From Chloroflexota bacterium (GTDB lineage Bacteria > Chloroflexota > Dormibacteria > CF-121): a stretch of 33,610 bases of DNA. This document shows, in pieces, positions 1 to 9,060 of the stretch. The DNA lies in assembly GCA_005882775.1 (NCBI GenBank), contig VBDY01000162.1, forward strand, positions 1 through 33,610, read 5' to 3'. The notes below the pieces were generated by a model, which was not told the DNA's origin, made no database searches, and saw only the letters and a program-made list of their open reading frames with translations. Each line of letters begins with the position of its first letter. Within the stretch, counting starts at the first letter, position 1. The translations under genes and the position numbers were made by a program.

Positions 1-1
1 A

Positions 2-409
2 TCCAAGGGATTCAGCGCCGAAGAAAAGGCGGCGGCGCGCGAGCGTGTCCGGGAGCTCAAGGCCGAGGCGGCCAAGGCGGATGGGAAAACGGAGCTGCTT
101 GCGGCTATCGCCAGAATGCAGGAGCCGGATCGCGCCATTGCCAAGAAGGTCCACGCACTGATCACAGCCGCAGCTCCGGCTCTCACGCCGAAAACGTGGT
201 ACGGAATGCCCGCCTACGCCAAGGACGGCAATGTGATCTGTTACTTCCAAAACGCAGGGAAGTTCAAAGTCAGATACCAAACGCTCGGCTTCAGCGACAA
301 GGCGAAAATCGACGACGGCGCCATGTGGCCGATTCAGTACGCGCTCAGCGAGTTGACTGCCAGCGAAGAGGCCAAGATCACCGCGCTTGTGAAAAAGGCG
401 GTGCGCTGA
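2..409 (+). CDS. DUF1801/YdhG-like domain protein, 5' truncated by the window edge
   Basis: Open frame continues upstream of the listed ATG at 116 to the window edge (SKGFSAEEKAAARERVRELKAEAAKADGKTELLAAIARMQEPDR...); contains TPKTWYGMPAYAKDGNVICYFQNAGKFKVRYQTLGF, typical of DUF1801 proteins. Confidence 0.75.
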   Translation, partial: SKGFSAEEKAAARERVRELKAEAAKADGKTELLAAIARMQEPDRAIAKKVHALITAAAPALTPKTWYGMPAYAKDGNVICYFQNAGKFKVRYQTLGFSDKAKIDDGAMWPIQYALSELTASEEAKITALVKKAVR

Positions 410-490
410 GGGCGCCGTCGCGCTCGCGTTGGCCATGGCGCCATCACCCCGCTTCCGATCTAACCGTCAAGGTATTTGTGTTTCAGAACA

Positions 491-1792
491 CTAGGCCGCC
501 GGGATCTGGTCGGGCTCGCGGGCGCGGACCGGCACGTGAAAGCGTCCAGCGTGTTCGGGAACCGCGACCAGCCGACCGTCCCTAGCCCGAGCCAGTTGCC
601 AGCCACCTTCGTGGACTTTCACGTGGTGGCGATGGCACAGGAGGATGGTGTTGTCGAGGCTGGTCTCGCCGCCGAGCGCCCAATGCACGATGTGATGGGC
701 TGCCGACCACGATGCCGGCCGGTCGCATCCAGACGGCCACCGACAGTACTGGTCGCGGGCGTTGAGCGCGCGCCGCATCGAGCCTGAGACAACCCGCCAG
801 GCGCGGCCCACATCGATCACCGCCGAATCCGGTGCCAGGACGATCCGGGTGATGGTGGCATCACAGGCGAGCCGCTGCACCGTCTTGCTCGACACCGGCG
901 TCGAGAACTCCATCTCGGCGGCCAGGCCACCCTTGATCCCCATCAGCGTCTCCAGCGAAGTGGTGACCTGCAGATGAGGGCGCTGGCCTCCCCGCTGCGG
1001 GATCAGGCCGGCGTCGAGCCCGTGGCTGGCGAGCTCGACCAGGGCGTCCGCCATCCGGCGCTCCCAGTCGCGGTCGTCCGACTTGCCGGTCCTCTCCGCC
1101 AGGGGATCGAGCGCGGTCAGAACGGCCGCCCCGCCGATCGGGTCGAGCCAGCCCCGGACGATCACGCTGCCGTCGTCCTTGGAGACGACTCGCAGATGGC
1201 GGGCCTCTGCCAGATGTCTTTGCTCGCGCGCGAGGTTCTCGGCGTCCAGGCCGTGGCGCAGCTGCTGACCGAAGTGCCAAAGCCGGCTTGCGCTCCTCTC
1301 CCGAGCCAGCTCCAGGATTTCGACCTCGTCAAAGGCGTCGACCATGTCGTACTCGGCGTAGGCGTTCCGGGTGCGGGCGATCACCGACAGGTGAGCGAAC
1401 CCGATCGTGCCTTCGACCACGGCCCTAGCGCTCTCGGCCAGCGCAGACAGCTGGCGGCCGATGGAGAGCCGGTCACTGGTGTCGCGTGCCCCCATCTTGC
1501 ACCGGTGGCGGATCCAGTCGTAAGGGCTGGTCGATGCCTGCTGGTCGTACTCGTCTGTCTCAGCAAAGATGGCGGCTGTCTCGGAGAACTCGAGCTCGAT
1601 GAGGTCGCACACCCAGCGGAGCGCGATCAGCTCCTCGGCCAGGTCTTCCTGAGCCCGACCTGATTTCGGGCGCTGGCGGAAGCCGCCTACGGCGGACTGG
1701 AGTGCCGCGATCGCTGACGGCGGTTGGGATGGGGTACTGGTTTCGTCGGCCTGGTCCTCGCTAGCCGCAGCTCCCCCTACCCCCACGATCAC
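491..1792 (-). CDS. DUF222 / 13E12-type HNH endonuclease domain protein
   Basis: C-terminal HNH motif RDQYCRWPSGCDRPASWSAAHHIVHWALGGETSLDNTILLCHRHHVKVHEGGW; N-terminal DUF222-like region. The ORF track starts at 1855, but a consensus promoter at 1799-1827 makes a GTG at about 1792 (or 1786) more likely. Confidence 0.85.
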   Translation of the reverse strand: MIVGVGGAAASEDQADETSTPSQPPSAIAALQSAVGGFRQRPKSGRAQEDLAEELIALRWVCDLIELEFSETAAIFAETDEYDQQASTSPYDWIRHRCKMGARDTSDRLSIGRQLSALAESARAVVEGTIGFAHLSVIARTRNAYAEYDMVDAFDEVEILELARERSASRLWHFGQQLRHGLDAENLAREQRHLAEARHLRVVSKDDGSVIVRGWLDPIGGAAVLTALDPLAERTGKSDDRDWERRMADALVELASHGLDAGLIPQRGGQRPHLQVTTSLETLMGIKGGLAAEMEFSTPVSSKTVQRLACDATITRIVLAPDSAVIDVGRAWRVVSGSMRRALNARDQYCRWPSGCDRPASWSAAHHIVHWALGGETSLDNTILLCHRHHVKVHEGGWQLARARDGRLVAVPEHAGRFHVPVRAREPDQIPAA

Positions 1793-1798
1793 GACTTC

Positions 1799-1827
1799 AT
1801 TATACGAACGTATGTTCGCAGTGTCAA
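1799..1827 (-). promoter_or_regulatory. Consensus sigma70-type promoter with a LexA/SOS-type box filling the spacer
   Basis: Minus strand reads TTGACA-CTGCGAACATACGTTCG(17 nt)-TATAAT. CGAAC-N4-GTTCG at 1805-1818 matches the Gram-positive LexA box CGAACRNRYGTTYC/G. Confidence 0.8.
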
Positions 1828-1869
1828 GAGCCGGATTTTGCCCGCCGCTGGTCACGTCGAATGCGCTCG

Positions 1870-1875
1870 TATACT
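1870..1875 (+). promoter_or_regulatory. Putative -10 element for the TPP riboswitch transcript
   Basis: TATACT at 1870-1875, about 8 nt before the aptamer start; no clear -35. Confidence 0.4.
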
Positions 1876-1882
1876 CGATTCA

Positions 1883-1961
1883 CAGGGGTGCGCTTACCGC
1901 GCTGAGAGGTGGTCTTGCCACCAACCCTTAGAACCTGATCTGGGTAATGCCAGCGGAGGGA
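1883..1961 (+). ncRNA. TPP (THI-box) riboswitch
   Basis: CAGGGGTGCGC...GCGCTGAGAGGTGGTCTTGCCACCAACCCTTAGAACCTGATCTGGGTAATGCCAGCGGAGGGA: conserved CUGAGA, ACCC and GAACCUGAUCUGGNUAAUGCCAGCG elements; directly upstream of a thiamine-related permease. Confidence 0.97.
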
Positions 1962-1966
1962 TGGAG

Positions 1967-3358
1967 ATGGCCTCACCGGTCGACCTCAAAGAGGCTCCGG
2001 CCGACGCGTTCCTGAAGGTCGAGACGCGCGGGATCGACGCCATCCCGGAGGCCGAGCGCCACGGCCGCCCCCGCGAGCTGGGCTTTCTCTGGGCCGGGGC
2101 GTTCGTCAACTACGCCAGCCTGCTCACCGCGAGCCTGCTCACCACCTATTACGGTCTTGGTGTTTGGGACGGGCTGGTCGCGGTACTTCTGGGGACGGTC
2201 GCCGGCGCCATCCTTCTCGGCCTGCTGAGCAACACAGGGCCGCGCAGTGGCCAGCCGCAGATCGTCTTCACGCAGCGGATCTTTGGCCGTCGCGGAGCCT
2301 ACCCGGGTGCGTTTCTAACCCTTTTCCTGGGGGTCGGATGGTTCGCCGTCGACACGGTGATCGCTGCCCTCGCCGGCGTTCAACTGCTCCAGGTCGCCGG
2401 TGTCAGCGCCGACCTCGCCAATAAATTCCTCTTCCCCTGGGTGCTGGGCGTATCGGCGATCAGCGTGGCGGTTGCCGTCTACGGCCATCGGACCATCAAA
2501 GTCTTCGAAGCCTTCGGGGCGATCGCCTTCGCGGTGCTGTCGTTAGTCCTGTTTGCGTTGCTGGCGGGACAGATGCACTGGAACGCCGGGGCCACCGCGA
2601 GCGGCCCGGCCTATCCGGGAGCCTTCGTGCTCGGCCTGATGAGCTGTTTTGCGCTGGTCGCGTCCTGGTATCCGTTTGCCAGCGACTACTCGCGCTATCT
2701 GCCCTCGCGGAGTTCGATCAGAGCTATCACGTGGTGGCCGGTGGTCGGAGTGACCCTGCCCATGGTCGTCCTGGGCCTCTTTGGTCTGCTCCTTCCGACC
2801 ATCGACCCGCAGCTCGCCGCCGGGCAGGGGGTGCTCGCCGTGATCACTCGGCACGCGCCGGCAGCGGTGGCATTGCCATTCTTCGCCTTCGTCATCCTCG
2901 GCGAGATCTGGGCCAACTACCTCGATGTCTACACGGCCGGGCTGGTCTCGCTGACCCTGGGCATCCGTTTGAAGCGATGGCAGACCGCCCTCGGCGCCGG
3001 TATCCTGGGGGCGCTCATCGCCACCGTGGCGGTCGTTGTATGGGACTTCCATCTCTTCTACCAGGACTTCCTGATCCTCACCTACCTGTGGGCGCCGGCG
3101 TGGGCAGCGGTGGTTTTGCTCAGCTTTTTCGTGGTCGGTCAGGGCAGACCGAAGCCTGCCCTTGCGGCCTGGGTGATTGGCACTGCTGCTAGCCTGCTCT
3201 TCGTCAACTACCCCAACCTCTTTGCCAGCGTGTTTCCGGCGGCGCACTTTCCGAATCAGCCGCTTGTCGATGGTCTACACGGTGCCGATCTTTCCGGCCT
3301 GGTCAGCGTTATCGTCGCCGCCGCGTCCTACCTGGGCCTGCGGAAGGTGATGGCGTGA
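1967..3358 (+). CDS. cytX: NCS1-family permease, probable thiamine-precursor (hydroxymethylpyrimidine) transporter, CytX-like
   Basis: Polytopic membrane protein with NCS1 features, TPP riboswitch upstream and thiD downstream. The ORF-track start at 1724 runs through the riboswitch; ATG at 1967 (or 1961) follows GGAGGG. Confidence 0.8.
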   Translation: MASPVDLKEAPADAFLKVETRGIDAIPEAERHGRPRELGFLWAGAFVNYASLLTASLLTTYYGLGVWDGLVAVLLGTVAGAILLGLLSNTGPRSGQPQIVFTQRIFGRRGAYPGAFLTLFLGVGWFAVDTVIAALAGVQLLQVAGVSADLANKFLFPWVLGVSAISVAVAVYGHRTIKVFEAFGAIAFAVLSLVLFALLAGQMHWNAGATASGPAYPGAFVLGLMSCFALVASWYPFASDYSRYLPSRSSIRAITWWPVVGVTLPMVVLGLFGLLLPTIDPQLAAGQGVLAVITRHAPAAVALPFFAFVILGEIWANYLDVYTAGLVSLTLGIRLKRWQTALGAGILGALIATVAVVVWDFHLFYQDFLILTYLWAPAWAAVVLLSFFVVGQGRPKPALAAWVIGTAASLLFVNYPNLFASVFPAAHFPNQPLVDGLHGADLSGLVSVIVAAASYLGLRKVMA

Positions 3359-4161
3359 CCGTCCCGGTGGCGCTGACGATCGCGGGCTCGGACTCGGGCG
3401 CCGGCGCCGGCATCCAGGCGGACCTCAAGACCTTTGCGGCATTCGGCGTCTACGGGGTCAGCGTGATCACGGCGATCACCGCCCAGAACACGCTGGGCGT
3501 CCGCGCCGTACAGGAGATCGATGTCGGAGTGATCAGCGCGCAGCTGGATGCGGTGGCGGAAGATTTCCCGATCGGCGCCCTGAAAACCGGCATGCTGTCC
3601 AGCACCTCCGTGATCGATGCCGTGGTCGACGGTATCCGGCGTCACGAGCTGCGCCACCTTGTGGTCGATCCGGTCATGGTGGCCAAGAGTGGTGACCGGC
3701 TGCTGCGCGAGGATGCCGTGGCGGCGCTGCGCGACCGGTTGATCCCGCTCGCGGAGGTTGTGACTCCTAACATCCCGGAAGCCGAGGTCCTGGCCCGTCG
3801 TTCCATCCGCACCATCGAGGATCGGGTTTCGGCTGGCAAGGCCATACTGGCTCTTGGCGCGCAGGCGGTCGTGATCAAGGGTGGGCACCTCGAGGAGGAC
3901 CCGGTCAGCGACCTACTCATCGACGTCAACGGCGTCGAGGAATTCCGGGCCCCGAGGATTGCGACCACCAGCACCCATGGGACGGGCTGCACATTTTCGG
4001 CGGCAATCGCCGCGGGCCTGGCCTCTGGCGCGGACCTGAGCGCCGCCGTAGGCCAGGCGCGCGAGTATCTCTCGGCGGCACTCTCGGACGCCCCCCAGCT
4101 GGGTCACGGCCACGGCCCGCTGAACCATTTCACGCGGAGGTCCAGCCACGCCGTTCGCTGA
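3355..4161 (+). CDS. thiD: Bifunctional hydroxymethylpyrimidine kinase/phosphomethylpyrimidine kinase
   Basis: [46 protein letters not shown]...[15 protein letters not shown]...[21 protein letters not shown] start overlapping the cytX stop. Confidence 0.95.
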   Translation: MTVPVALTIAGSDSGAGAGIQADLKTFAAFGVYGVSVITAITAQNTLGVRAVQEIDVGVISAQLDAVAEDFPIGALKTGMLSSTSVIDAVVDGIRRHELRHLVVDPVMVAKSGDRLLREDAVAALRDRLIPLAEVVTPNIPEAEVLARRSIRTIEDRVSAGKAILALGAQAVVIKGGHLEEDPVSDLLIDVNGVEEFRAPRIATTSTHGTGCTFSAAIAAGLASGADLSAAVGQAREYLSAALSDAPQLGHGHGPLNHFTRRSSHAVR

Positions 4162-4219
4162 GCGCGACCTCGACTACCTCGAGTCGGTCCATCCGCCGCT
4201 TACGGACGTCCTCACTGAG

Positions 4220-4783
4220 ATGCTGCAGTCCGGCCGGACAGATAACATCCCGATCGTCAACCCGGCAGTGGGCAGGTTCCTGCGTGTGCTGGCGACGGCG
4301 CTGGCTCCCAAGCGCACGGTGGAGGTGGGAACCGCCATCGGGTTTTCGACCCTGTGGATCGCCAGCGGACTGCCCGAGGGATCGAGAATCGACACCATCG
4401 ACCCGGACCGCTCGCGGACCGAGCGGGCGCGCCGCTACTGGATCCGCGCTGGCGTGAGCGACAAGATCCGTGTGCTGAACGAGCCGGCGCTGCGCGCCCT
4501 GCCGCGCATGGCCCCGGGCATCGAGCTCGCCTTCATCGACGCCCTCAAGCCGGAATATCGCGACTACCTCGACCTTCTACTTCCGCGGATGACGCCCGGT
4601 GGCGTGATCACCGTCGACAACTTGCTCTGGAGCGGGCGGATCGCCGCCGGCGATCATGACCCGAACACGGACGCACTGCGCGCCTTCAACGAGTACTTCC
4701 TCAGACACGAGCAACTCGATGCCACAATCCTGCCGGTGGGCGATGGCCTCGGGTTTGGTGTGGTCCGGCCGCATGCCACCTAG
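4220..4783 (+). CDS. Class I SAM-dependent O-methyltransferase (caffeoyl-CoA OMT-like)
   Basis: RTVEVGTAIGFSTLWIASGLPEGSRIDTIDPDRSR...AFIDALKPEYRDYLDLLLPRMTPGGVITVDNLLWSGR. The frame continues upstream ([24 protein letters not shown]) without a canonical start, so the N-terminus is uncertain. Confidence 0.85.
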   Translation: MLQSGRTDNIPIVNPAVGRFLRVLATALAPKRTVEVGTAIGFSTLWIASGLPEGSRIDTIDPDRSRTERARRYWIRAGVSDKIRVLNEPALRALPRMAPGIELAFIDALKPEYRDYLDLLLPRMTPGGVITVDNLLWSGRIAAGDHDPNTDALRAFNEYFLRHEQLDATILPVGDGLGFGVVRPHAT

Positions 4784-5765
4784 CCCGGATCCATCCGGGC
4801 TCACTCAGGAGATCCTGCTTCGCGCCTATGCCAGCGTGCTGCGAGCCCGGGCGCTTGACGATCGCCGGTTTGTCCTCAACCGCGCCGGCAAGCTAGCCTT
4901 CATCATCTCGCCCCGCGGGCACGAAGTGGCGCAGGTGGCTGCCATTACCGCGCTTGAGCCGGGCCGTGACCGTTTCTGTCTGTACTACCGAAACTTCGCA
5001 GCAGCGCTGGCCTGCGGATTCACCCCGGAAGAATTGATGCTGTCCGCGTTTGCCAGGGCCGCGGACCCATCGAGCGGTGGCCGGCAGACACCCGGTAATT
5101 TCGGGAGCCGGCGCCGCGGAGTCGTGATTGGGTCGAGCACGGTCGGCCCCCAGATTCCCAAGGCCGCGGGTATCGGTCTTGCCCTGAAATGGAAGGGTGA
5201 GGGCGCGCTCTGTTACGTCAGCTTCGGTGAGGGCGCCACCAGCCAGGGCGATTTCCACGAGGGTGTCAACTTTGCGGCGCTGCATCGATGCCCCGTCATC
5301 TTCTTCTGCGAGAACAACCACTGGGCCATCTCTGTACCCCAGGAGCTGCAGGTTGCGGGGCCGGGCGTCGCCGAGCGAGCCGCGGGCTACGGTATTCCGG
5401 GTACCCGGGTCGCAGGCGACGATTTCTTCGCCGTCCACGCTGCGGTCGCTGAGGCGGCTCGACGCGCACGGGCGGGAGAAGGCCCGAGCCTGATCGAGGC
5501 GCAGGTCTACCGGCTCCAGTCGCACTCGACCGATGACGACCAGCGTGCTTACCGGGATCCAGTTGAGCTGGCGAACGAGGCCGGCAAAGACCCAATCCCG
5601 AAGATGCGCCAGGACCTGATCGCCAGAGGATGGCTCACCGATGAGGTCGACGAGCAGCTCCGGCGGGAGGTCGGGGAGGAGGTGGATCGGGCCACCGAGG
5701 CGGCGGAGGCTGCGCCGGAACCGGACGCCTCAACGCTGACCCGCCACGTCTACGCGGATGCCTGA
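4773..5765 (+). CDS. 2-oxoacid (branched-chain-type) dehydrogenase E1 component, alpha subunit
   Basis: TPP-binding motif FGEGATSQGDFHEGVNFAALHRCPVIFFCENN and SHSTDDDQRAYR phosphorylation-loop type; ATG at 4773 overlaps the OMT stop. The ORF-track start at 4656 lies inside the OMT gene. Confidence 0.9.
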   Translation: MPPSPDPSGLTQEILLRAYASVLRARALDDRRFVLNRAGKLAFIISPRGHEVAQVAAITALEPGRDRFCLYYRNFAAALACGFTPEELMLSAFARAADPSSGGRQTPGNFGSRRRGVVIGSSTVGPQIPKAAGIGLALKWKGEGALCYVSFGEGATSQGDFHEGVNFAALHRCPVIFFCENNHWAISVPQELQVAGPGVAERAAGYGIPGTRVAGDDFFAVHAAVAEAARRARAGEGPSLIEAQVYRLQSHSTDDDQRAYRDPVELANEAGKDPIPKMRQDLIARGWLTDEVDEQLRREVGEEVDRATEAAEAAPEPDASTLTRHVYADA

Positions 5766-6744
5766 GCGCACGCTGGTCCAGGCCGTACGCGATGCCCTCT
5801 TCGAGGAGATGGCGCGCGATCCACGCGTCTGCGTTCTGGGTGAGGATGTGGGTCGAAAGGGCGGTGTCTTCAAAGCGACCGAGGGGCTCCAGAAGCAGTT
5901 CGGTCCGGAGCGTGTGCTGGACACACCTCTCGCCGAATCCAGCATCGCCGGCGTCGCCCAGGGCCTGGCCCTGGAAGGCTTCATCCCGGTTGCCGAGATG
6001 CAATTCGCCGATTACAGCTTCCCGGCCTTCAACCAGATCGTGAATGAGATCGCCAAGGTGCGCTACCGCTCAAACGGTGATTTCTCCTGTCCCCTTGTCA
6101 TCCGCGCGCCGACCGGGGGCGGCGTGCGGGGAGCGCTCTACCATTCGCAGTCGGTCGAGGCTTTCTACGCCCACGTTCCCGGCCTGAAGGTCGTCCTCCC
6201 GTCCACCCCGGCCGACGCCAAGGGGCTGCTCAAGGCCTCCATACGTGACCCGGACCCGGTCATCTTCCTCGAGCCGAAAAAGCTCTACCGGGCCGTCCGG
6301 GCGGAGATGGCGGAGGGGGAGGCGGCCCTCCTGCCCCTGGGTCAGGCCGCGGTGGCCCGGCGGGGCGAACATTTGACCGCTATCACCTACGGCTATCTGC
6401 GCGCGGTGACGATCGAGGCGGCCGAGCGCCTGGCCGCGGAGGATATCAGCGTCGAGGTCATCGATCTGCGCACGCTACGGCCCTGGGATATGGAGACCTG
6501 TGCCCACTCCGTGGAGAAGACCGGCCGGCTGGCCGTGATCTACGAGGCGAACCGGACGGGTGGCTTCGGCGCCGAGGTTGCTGCTGAGCTTGCTGAACGG
6601 TGCTTCGCCAGCCTGGATGCGCCCGTGACGCGGATCGCCAGCCCCGACGTGCCGGCGATGCCCTTCAGCCCGGCGCTGGAACACGCATTCATGCTGAACC
6701 CGGACCGGGTTGCCGAGGGGCTTCGGCGTGTCGCGCGATACTGA
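5758..6744 (+). CDS. 2-oxoacid dehydrogenase E1 component, beta subunit
   Basis: LGEDVGRKGGVFKATEGLQKQFGPERVLDTPLAESSIAGVAQGLALEGFIPVAEMQFADYSFPAFNQIVNE... typical E1 beta; overlaps the E1 alpha stop. Confidence 0.93.
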   Translation: MPERTLVQAVRDALFEEMARDPRVCVLGEDVGRKGGVFKATEGLQKQFGPERVLDTPLAESSIAGVAQGLALEGFIPVAEMQFADYSFPAFNQIVNEIAKVRYRSNGDFSCPLVIRAPTGGGVRGALYHSQSVEAFYAHVPGLKVVLPSTPADAKGLLKASIRDPDPVIFLEPKKLYRAVRAEMAEGEAALLPLGQAAVARRGEHLTAITYGYLRAVTIEAAERLAAEDISVEVIDLRTLRPWDMETCAHSVEKTGRLAVIYEANRTGGFGAEVAAELAERCFASLDAPVTRIASPDVPAMPFSPALEHAFMLNPDRVAEGLRRVARY

Positions 6745-6797
6745 AACAGAGGTCGACTCGGATAGAAAACGACTAAACAAGCTCTTATACTGATCGC

Positions 6798-6843
6798 GGG
6801 GTTCCTTGTTCCAAGCCCCCCGGAACACGGACCCCATTTTTAT
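6798..6843 (+). terminator. Rho-independent terminator after the E1 beta gene
   Basis: GGGGTTCCTTGTTCC / GGAACACGGACCCC stem (one bulge, one mismatch) followed by ATTTTTATT. Confidence 0.75.
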
Positions 6844-6884
6844 TGCCAGGAATTGCTGAGGCTGCCTTTTCTTAAGAGCGCCTC

Positions 6885-7805
6885 ATGCGAGCGGCGGTAG
6901 CCGGCGCCCGTAGAATGGGGGCCTTGCCAGCCAGACGGCGGGCGTCAGCCCGCGAAGCCACCCGCAACGGGGTTTTCATTTCCGTCGACATGGAAGGGAT
7001 GGCCGGCATCGTCCACCTGCAGCAGGTGATGCGCGGCACTTCCGAGTTCGAGCGGTCGTGCCGGCTGATGACCGCCGAGACCAACGCCGCCATCGCCGGG
7101 GCGCGGCGCGCAGGCGTGGACCGGTTCGTGGTCAACGACTCCCACGGCGACATGCGCAACCTGGTGCTGGAAGAGCTGGATCCCGGGGTCGAGGTGATCA
7201 GCGGCTTCGACAAGCCGTTCTCGATGGGCGCCGGGCTGGACGCAACTTTTGAGTTCGCCTTTTTCATCGGATATCACGCCTCGGCCGGCACCGAGCGCGC
7301 GGTCATGGACCACACCTATGCCGGACGGATGGTGTCCCAGGTCCGTATCAACAGCCAGGTGCAGAGCGAGGCGACCCTCAATGCCGCGCTTGCCGGGAAT
7401 TACGGAGTCAGGACCGCGCTGATCACTGGCGACCAGACTGCGGTGGCAGAGGCGGAGCGCGAGCTCAAGGGGATCCATGGCGTGGTCGTGAAGCAGGCCA
7501 TCGGCAGGCAGGCGGCCCGGTCCCTCCACCCGGTCGAGGCGTGCCGCCGGATCGAGGAAGGCGCCTTTCGCGCTGTTACTGACGGGCGCGAGCGACCCGT
7601 ATATCGGTTGAAGGGCCCTTTTGAGCTGGAGATCGATTGGCTGAGCACCGCTATGGCGGACCTGGTCAGTTATCTCCCGGAGATCGAGCGGGCCAGCGGG
7701 CGCACCGTCCGCTATCGCAGCGAGGACTACCTCGACTGCTACCGTGTCTTGCTTGCCCTGATTGGGCTAGCAGCACCGGCCGCGTACCAGTACCCACGGC
7801 CATGA
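6885..7805 (+). CDS. M55-family D-aminopeptidase (DppA-like)
   Basis: VFISVDMEGMAGIVHLQQV...FVVNDSHGDMRNLVLEELDPGVEVISGFDKPFSMGAGLDATFEFAFFIGYHASAGTERAVMDHTYAG. Confidence 0.9.
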   Translation: MRAAVAGARRMGALPARRRASAREATRNGVFISVDMEGMAGIVHLQQVMRGTSEFERSCRLMTAETNAAIAGARRAGVDRFVVNDSHGDMRNLVLEELDPGVEVISGFDKPFSMGAGLDATFEFAFFIGYHASAGTERAVMDHTYAGRMVSQVRINSQVQSEATLNAALAGNYGVRTALITGDQTAVAEAERELKGIHGVVVKQAIGRQAARSLHPVEACRRIEEGAFRAVTDGRERPVYRLKGPFELEIDWLSTAMADLVSYLPEIERASGRTVRYRSEDYLDCYRVLLALIGLAAPAAYQYPRP

Positions 7806-8833
7806 CTCTCAGCGAAGCGATCGAGCACCTGCTCGGTCGCAAGGCCCTGGATCGGACCCAGGCGCGCGAAGTGATGGACCAGATCATGGCCGGTGAGGCA
7901 ACTCCCGTGCAGATCGCGGGTGTTGTGATCGCCCTCCGTGCGAAGGGAGAGACCGTGGAGGAGATGGCCGGCTTTGTCGATTCGATGCGGGCGCATGCCA
8001 CACCGTTGACGCTCCCGGTCGAGGCGATCGATACCTGCGGTACCGGCGGCGACCGCGCCGGCACCTTCAACATCTCGACCGCCGCGGCGCTCGTGGCCGC
8101 GGGCGCGGGCCTGGCTGTCGCAAAGCATGGCAACCGGGCCGCGACCAGCCGCTGTGGAAGCGCCGACGTGCTTGAGGCGCTCGGCGTTGACATCATGCTC
8201 GGGCCACAGGGGGTGCGCAGCTGTGTCGTGGAGGCGGGCATGGGATTTTGCTTCGCGCCCACGTTCCATCCGGCGATGCGGCACGCGGGCCCGGCGCGGC
8301 GTGAGCTCGGGGTCCGGACGGTTTTTAACGTCCTCGGTCCGCTGGCAAACCCGGCGCATGTGAAGCGCCAGGCCCTTGGCGTGGGGGCACCGGGGCTGGC
8401 GCCGCTGATGGTTCGCGTCCTCCGAGACCTCGGGCATGACCGTGCCCTCGTTTTCTACGGTGAGGACGGGCTCGATGAGCTCAGCACTGTGACCAGGTCA
8501 CGGGTCTTCGAGCTGCGCGACGGCCAGGTCACGGAGTTTGAGCTGGATCCTTCCTCTCTGGGGTTGCCGCCCGCCCGTCCCGAAGACCTGCGCGGAGCCA
8601 CTCCGCCCGAGAATGCGGCCCTGATTCGACGGATTTTCGATGGAGAGAAAGGCCCCCCCCGCGATGTGGTGATGCTCAACGCGGCGGCGGCGATGATTGC
8701 GGGCGGCCGGGCGCGAGACTGGCGCGAAGGCCTTTCGGTCGCCGCTGAGTCGATCGATAAGGGCGCGGCGGGTGAGCGGCTGGACAGGCTGGTCGCGGCT
8801 TCGAAAAAGGCTAGGTCCGCCGAGCCGGTCTAG
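7802..8833 (+). CDS. trpD: Anthranilate phosphoribosyltransferase
   Basis: DTCGTGGDRAGTFNISTAAALVAAGAGLAVAKHGNRAATSRCGSADVLEALGV...VFNVLGPLANPA. ATG at 7802 overlaps the upstream stop; the ORF-track start at 7637 is too early. Confidence 0.93.
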   Translation: MTLSEAIEHLLGRKALDRTQAREVMDQIMAGEATPVQIAGVVIALRAKGETVEEMAGFVDSMRAHATPLTLPVEAIDTCGTGGDRAGTFNISTAAALVAAGAGLAVAKHGNRAATSRCGSADVLEALGVDIMLGPQGVRSCVVEAGMGFCFAPTFHPAMRHAGPARRELGVRTVFNVLGPLANPAHVKRQALGVGAPGLAPLMVRVLRDLGHDRALVFYGEDGLDELSTVTRSRVFELRDGQVTEFELDPSSLGLPPARPEDLRGATPPENAALIRRIFDGEKGPPRDVVMLNAAAAMIAGGRARDWREGLSVAAESIDKGAAGERLDRLVAASKKARSAEPV

Positions 8834-8994
8834 CTCGCGGCGAGGCCGGCCATCGCGCCCGCGAGCACGAGGAGGAAGACGACCCCGGCGATCACCCAGG
8901 CGCCCCAGTAGGTGATGCCCAGGAAGCGGCGGTTGCGGCGCAACCGGCGGAGCTTTCCGACGGTCGCCGCGGAGGGTTTCTGCTCAACAAGCAC
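8830..8994 (-). CDS. Small single-TM membrane protein
   Basis: MLVEQKPSAATVGKLRRLRRNRRFLGITYWGAWVIAGVVFLLVLAGAMAGLAAS; GTG at 8994 preceded by GGAG; shares a CTAG stop overlap with trpD. A TTG at 9045 is the alternative start. Confidence 0.5.
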   Translation of the reverse strand: MLVEQKPSAATVGKLRRLRRNRRFLGITYWGAWVIAGVVFLLVLAGAMAGLAAS

Positions 8995-9060
8995 TGTTAC
9001 AGCTATCTCCGGATCGGAGCAAATCTTTCTCGGTTTGCCCGGCAATTATGATCGTCAGCG

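Noticed and set aside
974-1663. Plus-strand ORF of 229 aa
   Set aside because: Antisense to the DUF222/HNH gene; low-complexity shadow ORF.
1724-1966. N-terminal extension of the NCS1 permease in the ORF track
   Set aside because: It covers the TPP riboswitch and the divergent promoter; GGAGGG followed by ATG at 1961/1967 is the better start.
6785-6790. TATACT as a promoter for the M55 peptidase
   Set aside because: Initiation would fall directly on the terminator stem and no -35 is present; probably chance.
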